Origin: an uncultured Clostridia bacterium
GTDB taxonomy: Bacteria; Bacillota; Clostridia; Oscillospirales; CAG-272
NCBI GenBank assembly: GCA_944381095.1
Contig: CALWJW010000010.1
Span: forward strand, 1 to 39,277
Direction of reading: 5' to 3'
DNA: 39,277 nucleotides
Below are positions 17,561-25,854 of this stretch, piece by piece. Made by a program: the position numbers and the translations under genes. A model generated the notes under the pieces. The model was not told the DNA's origin and searched no databases. It saw nothing but the letters and a program-made list of their open reading frames with translations. The number at the start of each line of letters is the position of its first letter. Within the stretch, counting starts at the first letter, position 1.

Positions 17561-19279
17561 TTATATCGCATCCGGAAACTGACAGCGGTATATTTCTCTG
17601 TATACTTCGCAATTTTCCAGAAGCTCGTCCGGTGTTCCGTACCCGACGCATTCGCCGTCTTCAAGAACCACAGTTCTGTCTGAGTTAAGCACTGACGACG
17701 CTCTCTGTGACACTATGAATACTGTCGGTTTATAATCAAGCCGGCTTACCGCTTCTCTGAGAAGAGAATCGGTTTTGTAATCCAGCGCCGATGTGCTGTC
17801 GTCAAGAATAAGAATCTTAGGTCTCCTTACAAGGGCTCTCGCCACTGTAAGCCGCTGCTTCTGACCGCCTGACAGGTTTTTCCCTCCGTTTTCGATCATA
17901 TAGTCAAGTTTTCCGTCTTTTGCCATTACAAAGTCGTAAGCCTGCGCGTCCTTCAATGCCTGTTCGATCTCCTCATCAGTGGCATTTTCATTTCCGCAAA
18001 GCATATTCTCCCTTACAGTGCCTCTGAAAAGTTTTGCGTACTGCGGAACAACTCCTATGCTTTTCCTGAGTTTTCCCGGATCATAACCGGATATTTCCCT
18101 GCCGTCGATCAGGACACTGCCGGCTGTTGCACTGTAAAAACCGGGAATAAGATTTATTACCGAACTTTTTCCGGAACCCGTTCCGCCTATGATACCGATT
18201 ATTTCACCCGGCTCCGCGAAAAAACTTATATTACTCAGTGACTCAGCTCCTGCATTCTTATACGTAAGTCCGACATTTCTGAACTCTACCCTTCCCTCTT
18301 TTACCTCAGTGTCGCCGGCATTTTCCGGAACCTTTTCGGAAGGCATTTCAAGCACCGCCGTAATTCTCTTTGCACTGGCATAACCTTTTGTCACGGTAAC
18401 TATAAGGCTTGCCAGCTTTATGAGCTCAACAAGTATCTGCGACATGTAGTTGTAAAGAGCGATGACTTCTCCCTGAGTCAGATTTCCGTAATTCACTTGC
18501 AGCGCTCCTACGTAAATAAGCACGATTATAGCGGTATTTATAAGCAGAAAAGTAAGAGGATTTGTCAGTCCCGCTATTTTTCCCACAAACACCTGCATTC
18601 CAGAAAGTGAATCGTTTGTTTTCCTGAACTCCTTTATTTCCTCATCTTCACGGCAGAAGGCTCTCAGAACTCTTGCTCCCGTCAGATTTTCTCTTGTGAT
18701 TCCGAGAAGACCGTCGACTTTTTCCTGAACTTTTCTGTACATCGGCACAGTTATCTTCATAATCCCGAAAACGACCAAAGAAAGCAACGGTATTACCGCG
18801 ACAAATATCAGCGCCGCCTTTACCGATATGGTAAACGCCATGATCATCGCTCCGAAGACGATTATCGGGGCTCTCAGAAACAGTCTGAGAAACAAATTAA
18901 CGGCATTCTGGAAAAGTGCGCAGTCGGACGTCATTCTTGTTATCATTGTGGAATTTCCGAGGGTATCGGTCTCGCTGAACGACAAAGACATTATCTTGCC
19001 GAAAAGATCGGCTTTTATTTTAGCTGTGGCTCCGACCGCAGCTTTCGCGGCAAAATACTGCGCTATTACCGCACAGGTCCAGCCGACCAGCGCCAGCGAA
19101 AGCAGGACAAGACTCATCCGGAATACCAGCGGCTTATCGCCTTTTGCAATTCCGTCGTCTATTACCGATGCGACTATAAGCGGGACGATAAGTTCAAATC
19201 CGGCTTCAAGCAACTTGAAAAGCGGAGCCGTGAATGTCTCTTTCTTATAATCTTTCAGATAGGAAAGAAGTTTTTTCAT
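17561..19279 (-). CDS. ABC exporter half-transporter, degenerate-site subunit (BmrC/LmrC-like)
   Basis: The 572-residue partner of the next gene has six membrane helices followed by an ATPase domain. Walker A is GGTGSGKS (365-372) and the signature is canonical LSGGQ (469-473). The catalytic Glu after Walker B is replaced by Asp (LILDDST, D494), and the switch-loop His is Gln525 (IVSQRAS). These substitutions define the degenerate site in heterodimeric exporters such as TM287/288, BmrCD and LmrCD. It is first in a two-gene operon. The ribosome binding site is weak (AAAGG about 12 nt upstream). No promoter was recognised in the gap shared with spoIIIAH. Confidence 0.93.
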   Translation of the reverse strand: MKKLLSYLKDYKKETFTAPLFKLLEAGFELIVPLIVASVIDDGIAKGDKPLVFRMSLVLLSLALVGWTCAVIAQYFAAKAAVGATAKIKADLFGKIMSLSFSETDTLGNSTMITRMTSDCALFQNAVNLFLRLFLRAPIIVFGAMIMAFTISVKAALIFVAVIPLLSLVVFGIMKITVPMYRKVQEKVDGLLGITRENLTGARVLRAFCREDEEIKEFRKTNDSLSGMQVFVGKIAGLTNPLTFLLINTAIIVLIYVGALQVNYGNLTQGEVIALYNYMSQILVELIKLASLIVTVTKGYASAKRITAVLEMPSEKVPENAGDTEVKEGRVEFRNVGLTYKNAGAESLSNISFFAEPGEIIGIIGGTGSGKSSVINLIPGFYSATAGSVLIDGREISGYDPGKLRKSIGVVPQYAKLFRGTVRENMLCGNENATDEEIEQALKDAQAYDFVMAKDGKLDYMIENGGKNLSGGQKQRLTVARALVRRPKILILDDSTSALDYKTDSLLREAVSRLDYKPTVFIVSQRASSVLNSDRTVVLEDGECVGYGTPDELLENCEVYREIYRCQFPDAI

Positions 19280-19629
19280 ATTGAGGTATACCTTTCAGAT
19301 TATTTTTGAGCTCTATTATCGGAAAACAAACCGAACGCCGGCACTCATCAAAACAAGTCGGCCGTCGGTATTCGTCAGCAATTTTCTTAAATAACAATGC
19401 TCCATTTGTCAGACGTCAAATTTTCCTTTGTAAGCTGAAATCTTCTCCTGACATCTACGGAAAGGTGATGTCTTTCCTGACTGATACAGAAAAAAGTGTC
19501 GAATGATTTTTCAGCAAAATTTATTTCAAGGTTCTAACTGACCTGAAACGCGAATAAAATGTACCAAAGAGTAAATGGGAAAGCGCAGTTCTTATCCCTT
19601 GCTACGTAACAAGAAAGGAAATATGAGAA
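19280..19629. other. Divergent intergenic region between the ABC exporter and spoIIIAH
   Basis: The 350 bases should hold the promoters of both flanking genes. spoIIIAH in other species is read by mother-cell sigma-E. I looked for CATACA-type -10 elements on the plus strand and found none I would defend. No hairpin or coding frame of note. Confidence 0.5.
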
Positions 19630-20217
19630 ATGGTAGGAGAAAAAATCAGAAAGGGCGCTGAAAACATAGCGCAGGGAATCAAAAAAGTCGGAAGAAGGAA
19701 TTTGGTAATCTGCGCAGCGGTATTACTCGTAGCTGCGGCTGTGTGTGTAAACTGGATCCTTTATTCCGCCAATGACGATCCGACGGATATTCCGTCCGGA
19801 AACGAACAGAACGACGGTGAAAACAACCTTGACGGAACCCAGACCGGCACAGAAAACGACAATGTCGCAAGCTATTTTGCGTCTGTACAGATCAGCCGTC
19901 AGCAGGCAAGAGACGAGGCACTTGAAGTCCTTCAATTGGTCATAGACAGCGACACAGCGCTTGAAAGCGCAAAAGCTGAAGCTATTGCCGATGTATCAAG
20001 GATCGCTGATGAAATAGCGTCAGAGGCCAATATCGAAACATTGATAAAAGCCAAAGGATTCGATGAATGCGTCGCCGTCATAAACGACGGCACCGCGACG
20101 GTGGTTGTCAAGACCGAAAGCGCTCTGCTGCAAAGCGAAGTCGCTCAAATCATGGAAATTGTGGTTGAGCAGTCCGGAATTTTGCCGGAAAACATAAAGA
20201 TAACAGAAAAAATCTGA
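19630..20217 (+). CDS. spoIIIAH: Stage III sporulation protein AH (SpoIIIAH)
   Basis: This is a mother-cell membrane protein that bridges to forespore SpoIIQ to form the channel and ratchet across the two membranes during engulfment. The 195-residue protein has one N-terminal membrane helix (about 25-46), then an acidic Asn/Asp-rich linker. The C-terminal domain carries the family pattern RDEALEVLQLVIDSD ... ANIETLIKAKGFDECVAVIND ... VVEQSG, the YscJ/FliF-like ring-forming fold. AAAGG lies 11 nt before the ATG, a long spacing. A terminator follows at once and the upstream gene is on the other strand, so it is a single-gene transcript. In most spore-formers it is the last gene of the spoIIIAA-AH operon; none of the other seven is here. 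Confidence 0.92.
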   Translation: MVGEKIRKGAENIAQGIKKVGRRNLVICAAVLLVAAAVCVNWILYSANDDPTDIPSGNEQNDGENNLDGTQTGTENDNVASYFASVQISRQQARDEALEVLQLVIDSDTALESAKAEAIADVSRIADEIASEANIETLIKAKGFDECVAVINDGTATVVVKTESALLQSEVAQIMEIVVEQSGILPENIKITEKI

Positions 20218-20233
20218 CTGACGTAACTCTTAT

Positions 20234-20259
20234 GGCGCCCGAAATCGGGCGCCTTTTTT
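20234..20259 (+). terminator. Intrinsic terminator of spoIIIAH
   Basis: An 8-bp GC-rich stem (20234-20241 with 20246-20253) with an AAAT loop is followed by six T residues. It begins 17 nt after the spoIIIAH stop codon. Confidence 0.95.
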
Positions 20260-20365
20260 GACGCTCAATCAACAGCCATCTCGCTTCCGTTCACTTTTTT
20301 CCGGTTTTGCTAATGAATCCGTCTCCGCAACACCTTACGCCATTCCGACCGCGTCCGAAAAAGCA

Positions 20366-21571
20366 TTATCTGTGCATTCTCCGTACTGCACTCCTGAGTT
20401 TTTCGCAAAACACGGTTATATCTTCCTCCGTGGTATCGGTATCCGTACTTACACGTACAGTAGCGTCCGCAGTTCTGTCGTCAAGCCCGAACGCCCTGAG
20501 TACATAGCTGATTTTCTTGCCGTGCGAGGAACAGGCTGACCCCGCCGATATACAGACTCCTTCTGACGAAAGAAGATTAAGGACCGGTTCGCTTTTTATC
20601 ACCGGCAGACTCAGGCTGATAATGTGCGGCGCAGTCTGTCCGGCAGGACTGTTGATTATGCACTCTTCCGGGAGATTATCGGTAAGCAACTTTCTCAGAT
20701 GTTCTGTTTTTGTTGTGAAATCACGGTAAGCACTGCTTCCCCCGTTCGCCTTAACCGCCGCTGCAAACGCCGCTATTCCGGGTATATTTTCAGTTCCGGA
20801 CCTCAAATTTCTTTCCTGTCCGCCACCATGTACTGTCGCCGCAGGTATTTTCTTTTTCAGAAGCCGGTCGGAAACCCATAACGCACCAACTCCCTTGGGA
20901 CCGTGGACCTTATGCCCGCTTATCGTTATCATATCGGCATTCAGCGTTTCCGGGGTAAATCCGATTTTCTGGAACGACTGTACGCAGTCGGTGTGGCATA
21001 CCGTATCCGGGTTTAATTTTTTTACTGCCGAAAACAATTTTGCAACATCATAGACGGCTCCGGTTTCGTTGTTTATGTGCATGATTGAGACCAGTACGGT
21101 TTTTTTGCTGATATGGGAAACAAGCTCTTCTTCGTCAACCACTCCGCCAACTGTTCTTAGATAGTGGGCTCTGACACCCTTTGTTTCAAGGTATTTCACA
21201 GTATTCAGAACGGCAGGATGCTCACTGTCAGTCGTTATGATTTCCGGCTTATCCACAGACATTCTTTCCACTGTACCCAGTATTGCGATATTGTCACTCT
21301 CTGTTCCTCCGGAAGTAAAAAACAGCTGTCCGTACCCGTTCGGCTTTGCTCCGGGAATATCAGACATCGGCAGAAATCTTCTTATCTCTTCCCCGAAAAG
21401 CGCACTCATTATTTCATTTCTGCTCTCTGAAAGCAGCTTTGCTGCTTCACTCCCTGCACAGTGCAGTGACGACGGATTACCGTATAGCCGAGTCATTGCG
21501 GCTTCCATTGCTTGCAAAGCCTCTTTACAAGGCTTTGTAGTGGCTGAATTATCAAGGTATATAAAACTCAT
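20366..21571 (-). CDS. Cysteine desulfurase (NifS/IscS family)
   Basis: This PLP enzyme releases sulfur from cysteine as a protein persulfide for Fe-S clusters, thio-tRNA or cofactors. The 401-residue protein opens with IYLDNSATT. The PLP-binding Lys is in SGHKVHGPKG and the persulfide Cys is in SAGSACSSHG near the C-terminus. GGGQERNLRSGTENI is also typical. A short extra segment follows EIMSALF (FGEEIRRFLPMSDIPGAKPN). No iscU or thiI partner adjoins it, so which acceptor it serves is unknown. GGAG lies 5 nt before the ATG, and a perfect consensus promoter lies about 45 bases upstream of the start. Confidence 0.95.
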   Translation of the reverse strand: MSFIYLDNSATTKPCKEALQAMEAAMTRLYGNPSSLHCAGSEAAKLLSESRNEIMSALFGEEIRRFLPMSDIPGAKPNGYGQLFFTSGGTESDNIAILGTVERMSVDKPEIITTDSEHPAVLNTVKYLETKGVRAHYLRTVGGVVDEEELVSHISKKTVLVSIMHINNETGAVYDVAKLFSAVKKLNPDTVCHTDCVQSFQKIGFTPETLNADMITISGHKVHGPKGVGALWVSDRLLKKKIPAATVHGGGQERNLRSGTENIPGIAAFAAAVKANGGSSAYRDFTTKTEHLRKLLTDNLPEECIINSPAGQTAPHIISLSLPVIKSEPVLNLLSSEGVCISAGSACSSHGKKISYVLRAFGLDDRTADATVRVSTDTDTTEEDITVFCEKLRSAVRRMHR

Positions 21572-21616
21572 TTTTCTCCACCTGCGCCGGCATCTCCGGT
21601 TATAGTTTATTGTTTA

Positions 21617-21645
21617 ATTATATCACTCTTTTCGGATATTGTCAA
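21617..21645 (-). promoter_or_regulatory. Consensus sigma-A promoter of the cysteine desulfurase gene
   Basis: On the minus strand TTGACA (21645-21640) and TATAAT (21622-21617) are separated by exactly 17 bases. Transcription would begin near 21610, about 40 nt before the ATG. No Rrf2/IscR-like palindrome was recognised around it. Confidence 0.92.
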
Positions 21646-21761
21646 CGCTTTCGGGCATAATATTTACCGATAACTATACCGTTTCAATGCCAGACTGTTT
21701 TTGCCCGCAAAGCAAGTTTTTATAATTCTGCAACGCATTTCAAAAACTTCCGGTCATGCTA

Positions 21762-21790
21762 TTGACAAATCACCGTACTTATGGTAGTAT
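21762..21790 (+). promoter_or_regulatory. Sigma-A promoter of the ZTP riboswitch transcript
   Basis: TTGACA at 21762-21767 and TAGTAT at 21785-21790 are spaced by 17 bases. Initiation would fall at about 21797, exactly at the 5' edge of the riboswitch aptamer. Confidence 0.88.
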
Positions 21791-21797
21791 ATCGGTA

Positions 21798-21870
21798 GGG
21801 CTTTTGTGACTGACGGAATTGGCGGTCAACCGCAAGGGAGCAAAAGTCAATATTGCCGTCCGTCTGGGCA
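21798..21870 (+). promoter_or_regulatory. ZTP/ZMP (pfl) riboswitch aptamer
   Basis: The RNA senses ZMP/ZTP, intermediates that accumulate when 10-formyl-tetrahydrofolate is short. P1 pairs GGCTTTTG (21799-21806) with CAAAAGTC (21841-21848). GTGACTGACGG carries the conserved GUGACUG core. P2 is GCGG(TCAA)CCGC around 21822-21833, followed by the conserved GGGAGC. The pseudoknot pairs GACGG (21812-21816) with CCGTC (21860-21864), and the conserved CTGGGCA follows. The 3' end overlaps the first strand of the terminator hairpin, so ligand binding should block termination. The genes downstream are the AICAR/ZMP-consuming purine enzymes, the expected target. Confidence 0.95.
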
Positions 21871-21900
21871 GTCCTGCTTATTCAGTAGGACTGCCTTTTT
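21867..21900 (+). terminator. Riboswitch expression-platform terminator
   Basis: A 9-bp stem (21867-21875 with 21887-21895), an 11-base loop and five T residues. The GGGCA of the aptamer's conserved 3' end is also the start of this stem, giving the mutually exclusive fold of an ON switch. Confidence 0.93.
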
Positions 21901-22450
21901 CAGATTTGAATTGAAATTCGGATAAAATGACACCCTGAAATTCACTGTCGGTTATTTTTCATATGCTGGTTATACCGTTCTGTTTTCATTTGAATTTGCA
22001 GGTATGGACGATGTCCCCGCACAAAGACAATATAAACCGCATACTGAAAAAAATTCAGTTCAGCCGGTAAACTGAATGTCGCTTCCGGAACGTCAACAGT
22101 TAAAATTACATTTCCGGGTTTGACACAGTTACGGTTGTAATACCCAACTGAACCCTTATGCACAAGAAATCAGCATTGCCGGATACGTCTTTGAACAGTA
22201 GTATGCGGTATTGACTTTCCGGAACATATCACTGCAACAGTAGCTGCGGATAACAAAACTACGGATTCATTTACTTGCTTAAATGAACAGTTGCTGCAAC
22301 CATGGTTTCCGAACAGAAAAATTGAAGGATTTACTTGGTTTTTCGGGTTGGAACTCGTGCTATATCGTATTTTGAAACAGCGTTGGTTTTCGATCTAACG
22401 TTTAAGCTGAAAATTTATTATGTCCGCCCTTGCGGCGGGGAGGTTTTAAA
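21901..22450. other. Long leader between riboswitch terminator and the IMP cyclohydrolase gene
   Basis: This is 550 bases with no supported gene on either strand. It ends in a small hairpin (CCGCC with GGCGG around 22423-22437) abutting the ribosome binding site GGGGAGG of the next gene. I see no second promoter of quality; TTGACA near 22118 and TTGACT near 22213 lack a correctly spaced -10. Normally a ZTP switch sits within about 100 nt of its gene. Confidence 0.6.
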
Positions 22451-23173
22451 ATGGATGTTTACGAAATAAAAACAATGAAACAACGGCTAACCGGTAACTC
22501 TTACGTCGGGAGAGGAATAGTAGTCGGCAAATCGTCCAATTCAAAAAACGCGGTTTTCGCTTATTTCATCATGGGCAGAAGCGAAAATTCGAGGAACAGA
22601 ATTTTTACCGAAAACGGCGATGAGGTAACGATATACCCATATGACGCAAGCAAAGTTTCAGACCCGTCGCTTATAATTTATTCTCCCGTCAGAAAACACG
22701 GATCATTTACGATCGTGACAAACGGCGATCAGACTGACACGATCTATGACAGTCTGGCTGGCGGAAAAACATTTGAAGACGCGCTCCGCACCAGATACTT
22801 TGAACCTGATAAACCAAACTTTACACCGAGGATCAGCGCAGTTCTTGATATCGGTAATGAGTTCAGTTACAAAATGAGCATTCTGAAAAGCGGTGACAAA
22901 AACGGCAGTGTATGTTTCAGACAGTTTTTCGAGTATACCGCTGTAAACGGCCTCGGACACTTCATACACACTTATGTATGCGACGGCGAACCGATTCCCA
23001 CTTTTGTCGGAGAACCCGAAAGAGTTTACATACCCGACTCAATAGATGAATTTACAGACAGTATCTGGTCGTCTCTCGACCCTGACAATAAAATTTCCCT
23101 GTATGTAAGATATATTCCGCTTGACGGCTCTGCGCATACAAGCAGGCTGATAAACAAGTTCAGTAAAAAATAA
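22451..23173 (+). CDS. purO: IMP cyclohydrolase, PurO-like (PF07826 type)
   Basis: It closes FAICAR to IMP, the last step of de novo purine synthesis. The 240-residue protein has the family segments LTGNSYVGRGIVVGKS, FAYFIMGRSENSRNRIF (with the SxNSRNR motif) and the central RISAVLD. It is a separate protein, not the N-terminal half of bifunctional PurH. The ATG at 22451 is chosen because GGGGAGG lies 7 nt upstream; a TTG at 22430 in the same frame has no site. The next gene, encoding the preceding reaction, follows after 29 nt, and a ZTP riboswitch lies upstream. The link to the archaeal PurO fold is from family knowledge. Confidence 0.88.
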   Translation: MDVYEIKTMKQRLTGNSYVGRGIVVGKSSNSKNAVFAYFIMGRSENSRNRIFTENGDEVTIYPYDASKVSDPSLIIYSPVRKHGSFTIVTNGDQTDTIYDSLAGGKTFEDALRTRYFEPDKPNFTPRISAVLDIGNEFSYKMSILKSGDKNGSVCFRQFFEYTAVNGLGHFIHTYVCDGEPIPTFVGEPERVYIPDSIDEFTDSIWSSLDPDNKISLYVRYIPLDGSAHTSRLINKFSKK

Positions 23174-23202
23174 AAATAAACGTCAGAGAAAGGTGAACAC
23201 AT

Positions 23203-24387
23203 ATGAAAGAATTTATGCTTAAATACGGCTGTAATCCCAATCAGAAGCCGGCTTCGGTTTTTATGGAAAACGGTTCGGACCTGCCCTTTGAAATACTGTG
23301 CGGAAAACCGGGTTACATAAACTTCCTCGATGCACTGAACAGCTGGCAGTTGGTTTCCGAGATAAAAAAAGCTCTCGGCACTCCTGCCGCAACATCTTTT
23401 AAGCACGTAAGTCCTACGTCAGCGGCAATCGGTATCAAAATGGATGAAAAACTGAAAAAAGCCTGCTTTGTCGATGATATCGAAGGGCTTGATGACTCAC
23501 CTCTCGCAACCGCATACGCAAGAGCAAGAGGTACCGACCGCATGAGTTCCTTCGGGGACTGGATAGCACTTTCCGACGTTTGCGACGTCACGACCGCAAA
23601 GCTGATAGCAAGAGAAGTTTCCGACGGTATAATCGCACCCGGCTATGACCCTGAGGCACTTGAAATCCTTAAAGGCAAACGCAAAGGCGCTTACAACATT
23701 GTGAAAATCGATAAGGACTACAAGCCTGATCCGATCGAAAAAAAGCAGGTCTTCGGAATCACTTTCAGCCAGGGAAGAAATAACTTCGATATAAATGCCG
23801 GTCTGCTTTCAAATATCGTAACTGAAAACAAAGAGCTTCCGGAATTTGCCAAACGCGACCTTATCATAGCACTTATAACACTCAAATACACTCAGTCAAA
23901 TTCAGTATGTTATACGGTTGACGGTCAGGCAATCGGCGTCGGCGCCGGACAACAGTCAAGAATCCACTGCACCCGTCTTGCCGGTAACAAAGCCGACATC
24001 TGGCACCTGAGACAACACGAAAAAGTGCTCAGCCTTCCTTTCATAGATTCGGTGAAAAGACCCGACAGAGACAATGCGATTGATGTTTATATTTCCGACG
24101 AATACGAAGACGTTCTGGCAGACGGAGTATGGCAGACACTTTTCACCGAAAAGCCGGAACCGTTCACAAAAGCAGAGCAGAAAGAATATCTCAGCAAAAT
24201 AACCGGCGTTTCTCTCGGTTCAGATGCTTTCTTCCCGTTTGGTGACAATATTGAACGCGCACGCAAGAGCGGCGTAAGTTTTATCGCACAGCCGGGCGGA
24301 TCTATAAGGGATGACAACGTCATTGAGGTCTGCAATAAATACGGACTTGTAATGGCTATGACCGGTATGAGACTCTTCCACCACTGA
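23203..24387 (+). CDS. Stand-alone AICAR formyltransferase (C-terminal PurH domain)
   Basis: It transfers the formyl group from 10-formyl-THF to AICAR (ZMP), giving FAICAR. The 394-residue protein has the catalytic Lys-His in SFKHVSPTSAAIG, and GVGAGQQSRIHCTRLAGNKA near the middle, the substrate-binding region of PurH proteins. It ends in PGGSIRDDNVIE...TGMRLFHH, matching the usual C-terminus. The cyclohydrolase half of PurH is absent, and that job is done by the preceding gene. AAAGGTG lies about 8 nt before the ATG. Control by the ZTP riboswitch makes sense because its substrate is the ligand. Confidence 0.93.
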   Translation: MKEFMLKYGCNPNQKPASVFMENGSDLPFEILCGKPGYINFLDALNSWQLVSEIKKALGTPAATSFKHVSPTSAAIGIKMDEKLKKACFVDDIEGLDDSPLATAYARARGTDRMSSFGDWIALSDVCDVTTAKLIAREVSDGIIAPGYDPEALEILKGKRKGAYNIVKIDKDYKPDPIEKKQVFGITFSQGRNNFDINAGLLSNIVTENKELPEFAKRDLIIALITLKYTQSNSVCYTVDGQAIGVGAGQQSRIHCTRLAGNKADIWHLRQHEKVLSLPFIDSVKRPDRDNAIDVYISDEYEDVLADGVWQTLFTEKPEPFTKAEQKEYLSKITGVSLGSDAFFPFGDNIERARKSGVSFIAQPGGSIRDDNVIEVCNKYGLVMAMTGMRLFHH

Positions 24388-24809
24388 TACTTTTCGGTTA
24401 ATCCTGCGATAACTTCCAGGTTTTTGCTTTTTAACAAAGTTATGATTTTGTCCTCATATTATTCGATATTCGCGGGCAAAATCTGAATTTTCAGGTGCTG
24501 AAATTATTTGCTTAAAAATTGTTTTCGGTCAATTTTTCACATACTCATCTGCAACCGGGAAACCGCTTTGAAATCCGGTAGTCACTATTAAACAAATTCT
24601 GACATTTTTTCACTGAATCTAAGCAATAATCGGCAATTATTTGCTTTTTTACCAAATATTTATAATCTTCACGCCAAAGCTCCCTATGACGTATTATGTA
24701 ATCAATAACCACACCTGTATTGACTGTAAACAAAAAACACCCGTTTGAAACGGGTGTTTTTTTGTGAAGAGTTTCCCGAATGCATTAAAGTTTATTTAAT
24801 TTAAAGCAC
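24388..24809. other. Convergent intergenic region between AICAR formyltransferase and the DUF378 gene
   Basis: 422 AT-rich bases. The only defined element is the hairpin terminator at 24734-24760. A 62-codon minus-strand frame (24545-24733) has only a TTG start lying in the terminator and no ribosome binding site, so I do not call it. Confidence 0.6.
24734..24760. terminator. Bidirectional intrinsic terminator
   Basis: AAAACACCCG (24734-24743) pairs with CGGGTGTTTT (24751-24760), extended inward by T-A pairs, with T-runs on both strands (TTTTTTT at 24757-24763 and the A-run at 24732-24737). It serves the purine genes from the left and the DUF378 gene from the right. Confidence 0.9.
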
Positions 24810-25025
24810 TCATGTTTTGGATTCGTTTAACTCTTCACTCGTCGGTCTGAACAGGAGCGATATGCACCAAAGTGCGGCAAGTCCGACAAGAGCATATATT
24901 ATACGGCTTACCATTGCTCCTTGTCCGCCGCCGATCCAAGCGACTATATCAAACTTGAAAAGCCCGATGCTTCCCCAGTTCAGACCGCCGATAATCAGCA
25001 AAACAAGCGCTATTTTGTCTATCAT
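24810..25025 (-). CDS. DUF378-family small membrane protein
   Basis: This 71-residue protein has two hydrophobic helices. It begins MIDKIALVLLIIGGLNWGSI, the conserved GGLNWG signature of the DUF378 family (PF04070), and ends in a short charged tail. Members are widespread and uncharacterised. I place the start at 25025 because AAAGGA lies 8 nt upstream and family members begin here; the frame stays open to 25094 but that part is leader. A CATACTGTA element further upstream (see the entry at 25081) could be a late sporulation promoter. Confidence 0.88.
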   Translation of the reverse strand: MIDKIALVLLIIGGLNWGSIGLFKFDIVAWIGGGQGAMVSRIIYALVGLAALWCISLLFRPTSEELNESKT

Positions 25026-25080
25026 TACAGTTATCCTTTCAAATTCAGTGTTGCTTACCGCTCGGGGTTTTCTCCCCACA

Positions 25081-25089
25081 TACAGTATG
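25081..25089 (-). promoter_or_regulatory. Possible sigma-K-like -10 element upstream of the DUF378 gene
   Basis: On the minus strand CATACTGTA fits the sigma-K -10 pattern CATANNNTA, and an AC dinucleotide lies 15 bases further upstream, one short of the usual 16-17. The implied start is about 50 nt before the ATG. The element is also an imperfect palindrome (CATAC-T-GTATG), so it could be an operator or chance. Confidence 0.25.
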
Positions 25090-25242
25090 CGCAATTTTAT
25101 CCCGGTTATACGTCAGCTCCGATGTTTTGACATGATCCTGAAAATTTACATATTAATGCTTGAATGGCTCCGATATTTGTTTTATTCTTTTGTTAATTGA
25201 TTTACAGAATTTAACATACTTTATCAAGGGAGCTTGACTTCT

Positions 25243-25854
25243 ATGAGAATGAGAAAAAAAAAGAACGCCGATGCTCGGCTGCTGAAATGCGCTGATCTCT
25301 TTTTATACGACAAACCCGGCGAACTTAAAAACATTTATCTCGAAATAGGATGCGGAAAAGGAGCATTCATTTCTCAGCTTGCGCTTGCAAATCCGGAAAA
25401 ATTTTTTGTCTGCGTTGAAAAAATATCCGATGTTATTTTGCTTGCGGCTGAAAAGATCAAGAATAAAAATATAGAAAATGTGAAATTCCTTTGTACCGAC
25501 GCGGCTAAACTGAATGATTATTTTCCTGACGGTTCTGTCGACAGAATTTATCTGAATTTTTCCGATCCCTGGCCGCGCCCCAAACACGCCAAGCGGAGAC
25601 TTACAAGCCCTCTTTACCTTGAAATTTACAAGCATCTTTTGTCGGAAAACGGTTCGGTTTTCCTGAAAACCGATAACAGAATCCTGTTTGATTACTCGCT
25701 TACTGCTTTCCGTGAAAACGGATTCAGACTTGAAAGACTCACCTACGATCTTCATAACAGCGAATACGAGAAGGATAATTTCCATACCGAATACGAAAAC
25801 AATTTTTCTGAAAAAGGATTTCCCATCAACAGGGTAGAAGCTTACAAAGTATGA
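25243..25854 (+). CDS. trmB: tRNA (guanine-N7-)-methyltransferase TrmB
   Basis: It methylates G46 in the tRNA variable loop using S-adenosylmethionine. The 203-residue protein has the SAM motif YLEIGCGKGAFI, the acidic CVEKISDV segment, and the family signature NFSDPWPRPKHAKRRLTSP. It ends with the TEYE motif and VEAYK typical of TrmB. The ATG at 25243 is preceded by AGGGAG at 10 nt; an in-frame TTG at 25234 is too close to that site. It stands alone, divergent from the DUF378 gene. Confidence 0.95.
   Translation: MRMRKKKNADARLLKCADLFLYDKPGELKNIYLEIGCGKGAFISQLALANPEKFFVCVEKISDVILLAAEKIKNKNIENVKFLCTDAAKLNDYFPDGSVDRIYLNFSDPWPRPKHAKRRLTSPLYLEIYKHLLSENGSVFLKTDNRILFDYSLTAFRENGFRLERLTYDLHNSEYEKDNFHTEYENNFSEKGFPINRVEAYKV

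Noticed and set aside
21942..22163. 73-codon minus-strand frame in the leader of the purine genes
   Set aside because: No ribosome binding site or family resemblance, and it lies antisense to the riboswitch-controlled transcript.
24545..24733. 62-codon minus-strand frame between the AICAR formyltransferase and the DUF378 gene
   Set aside because: Only a TTG start inside a terminator, no ribosome binding site, no recognisable family; composition looks like AT-rich noise.
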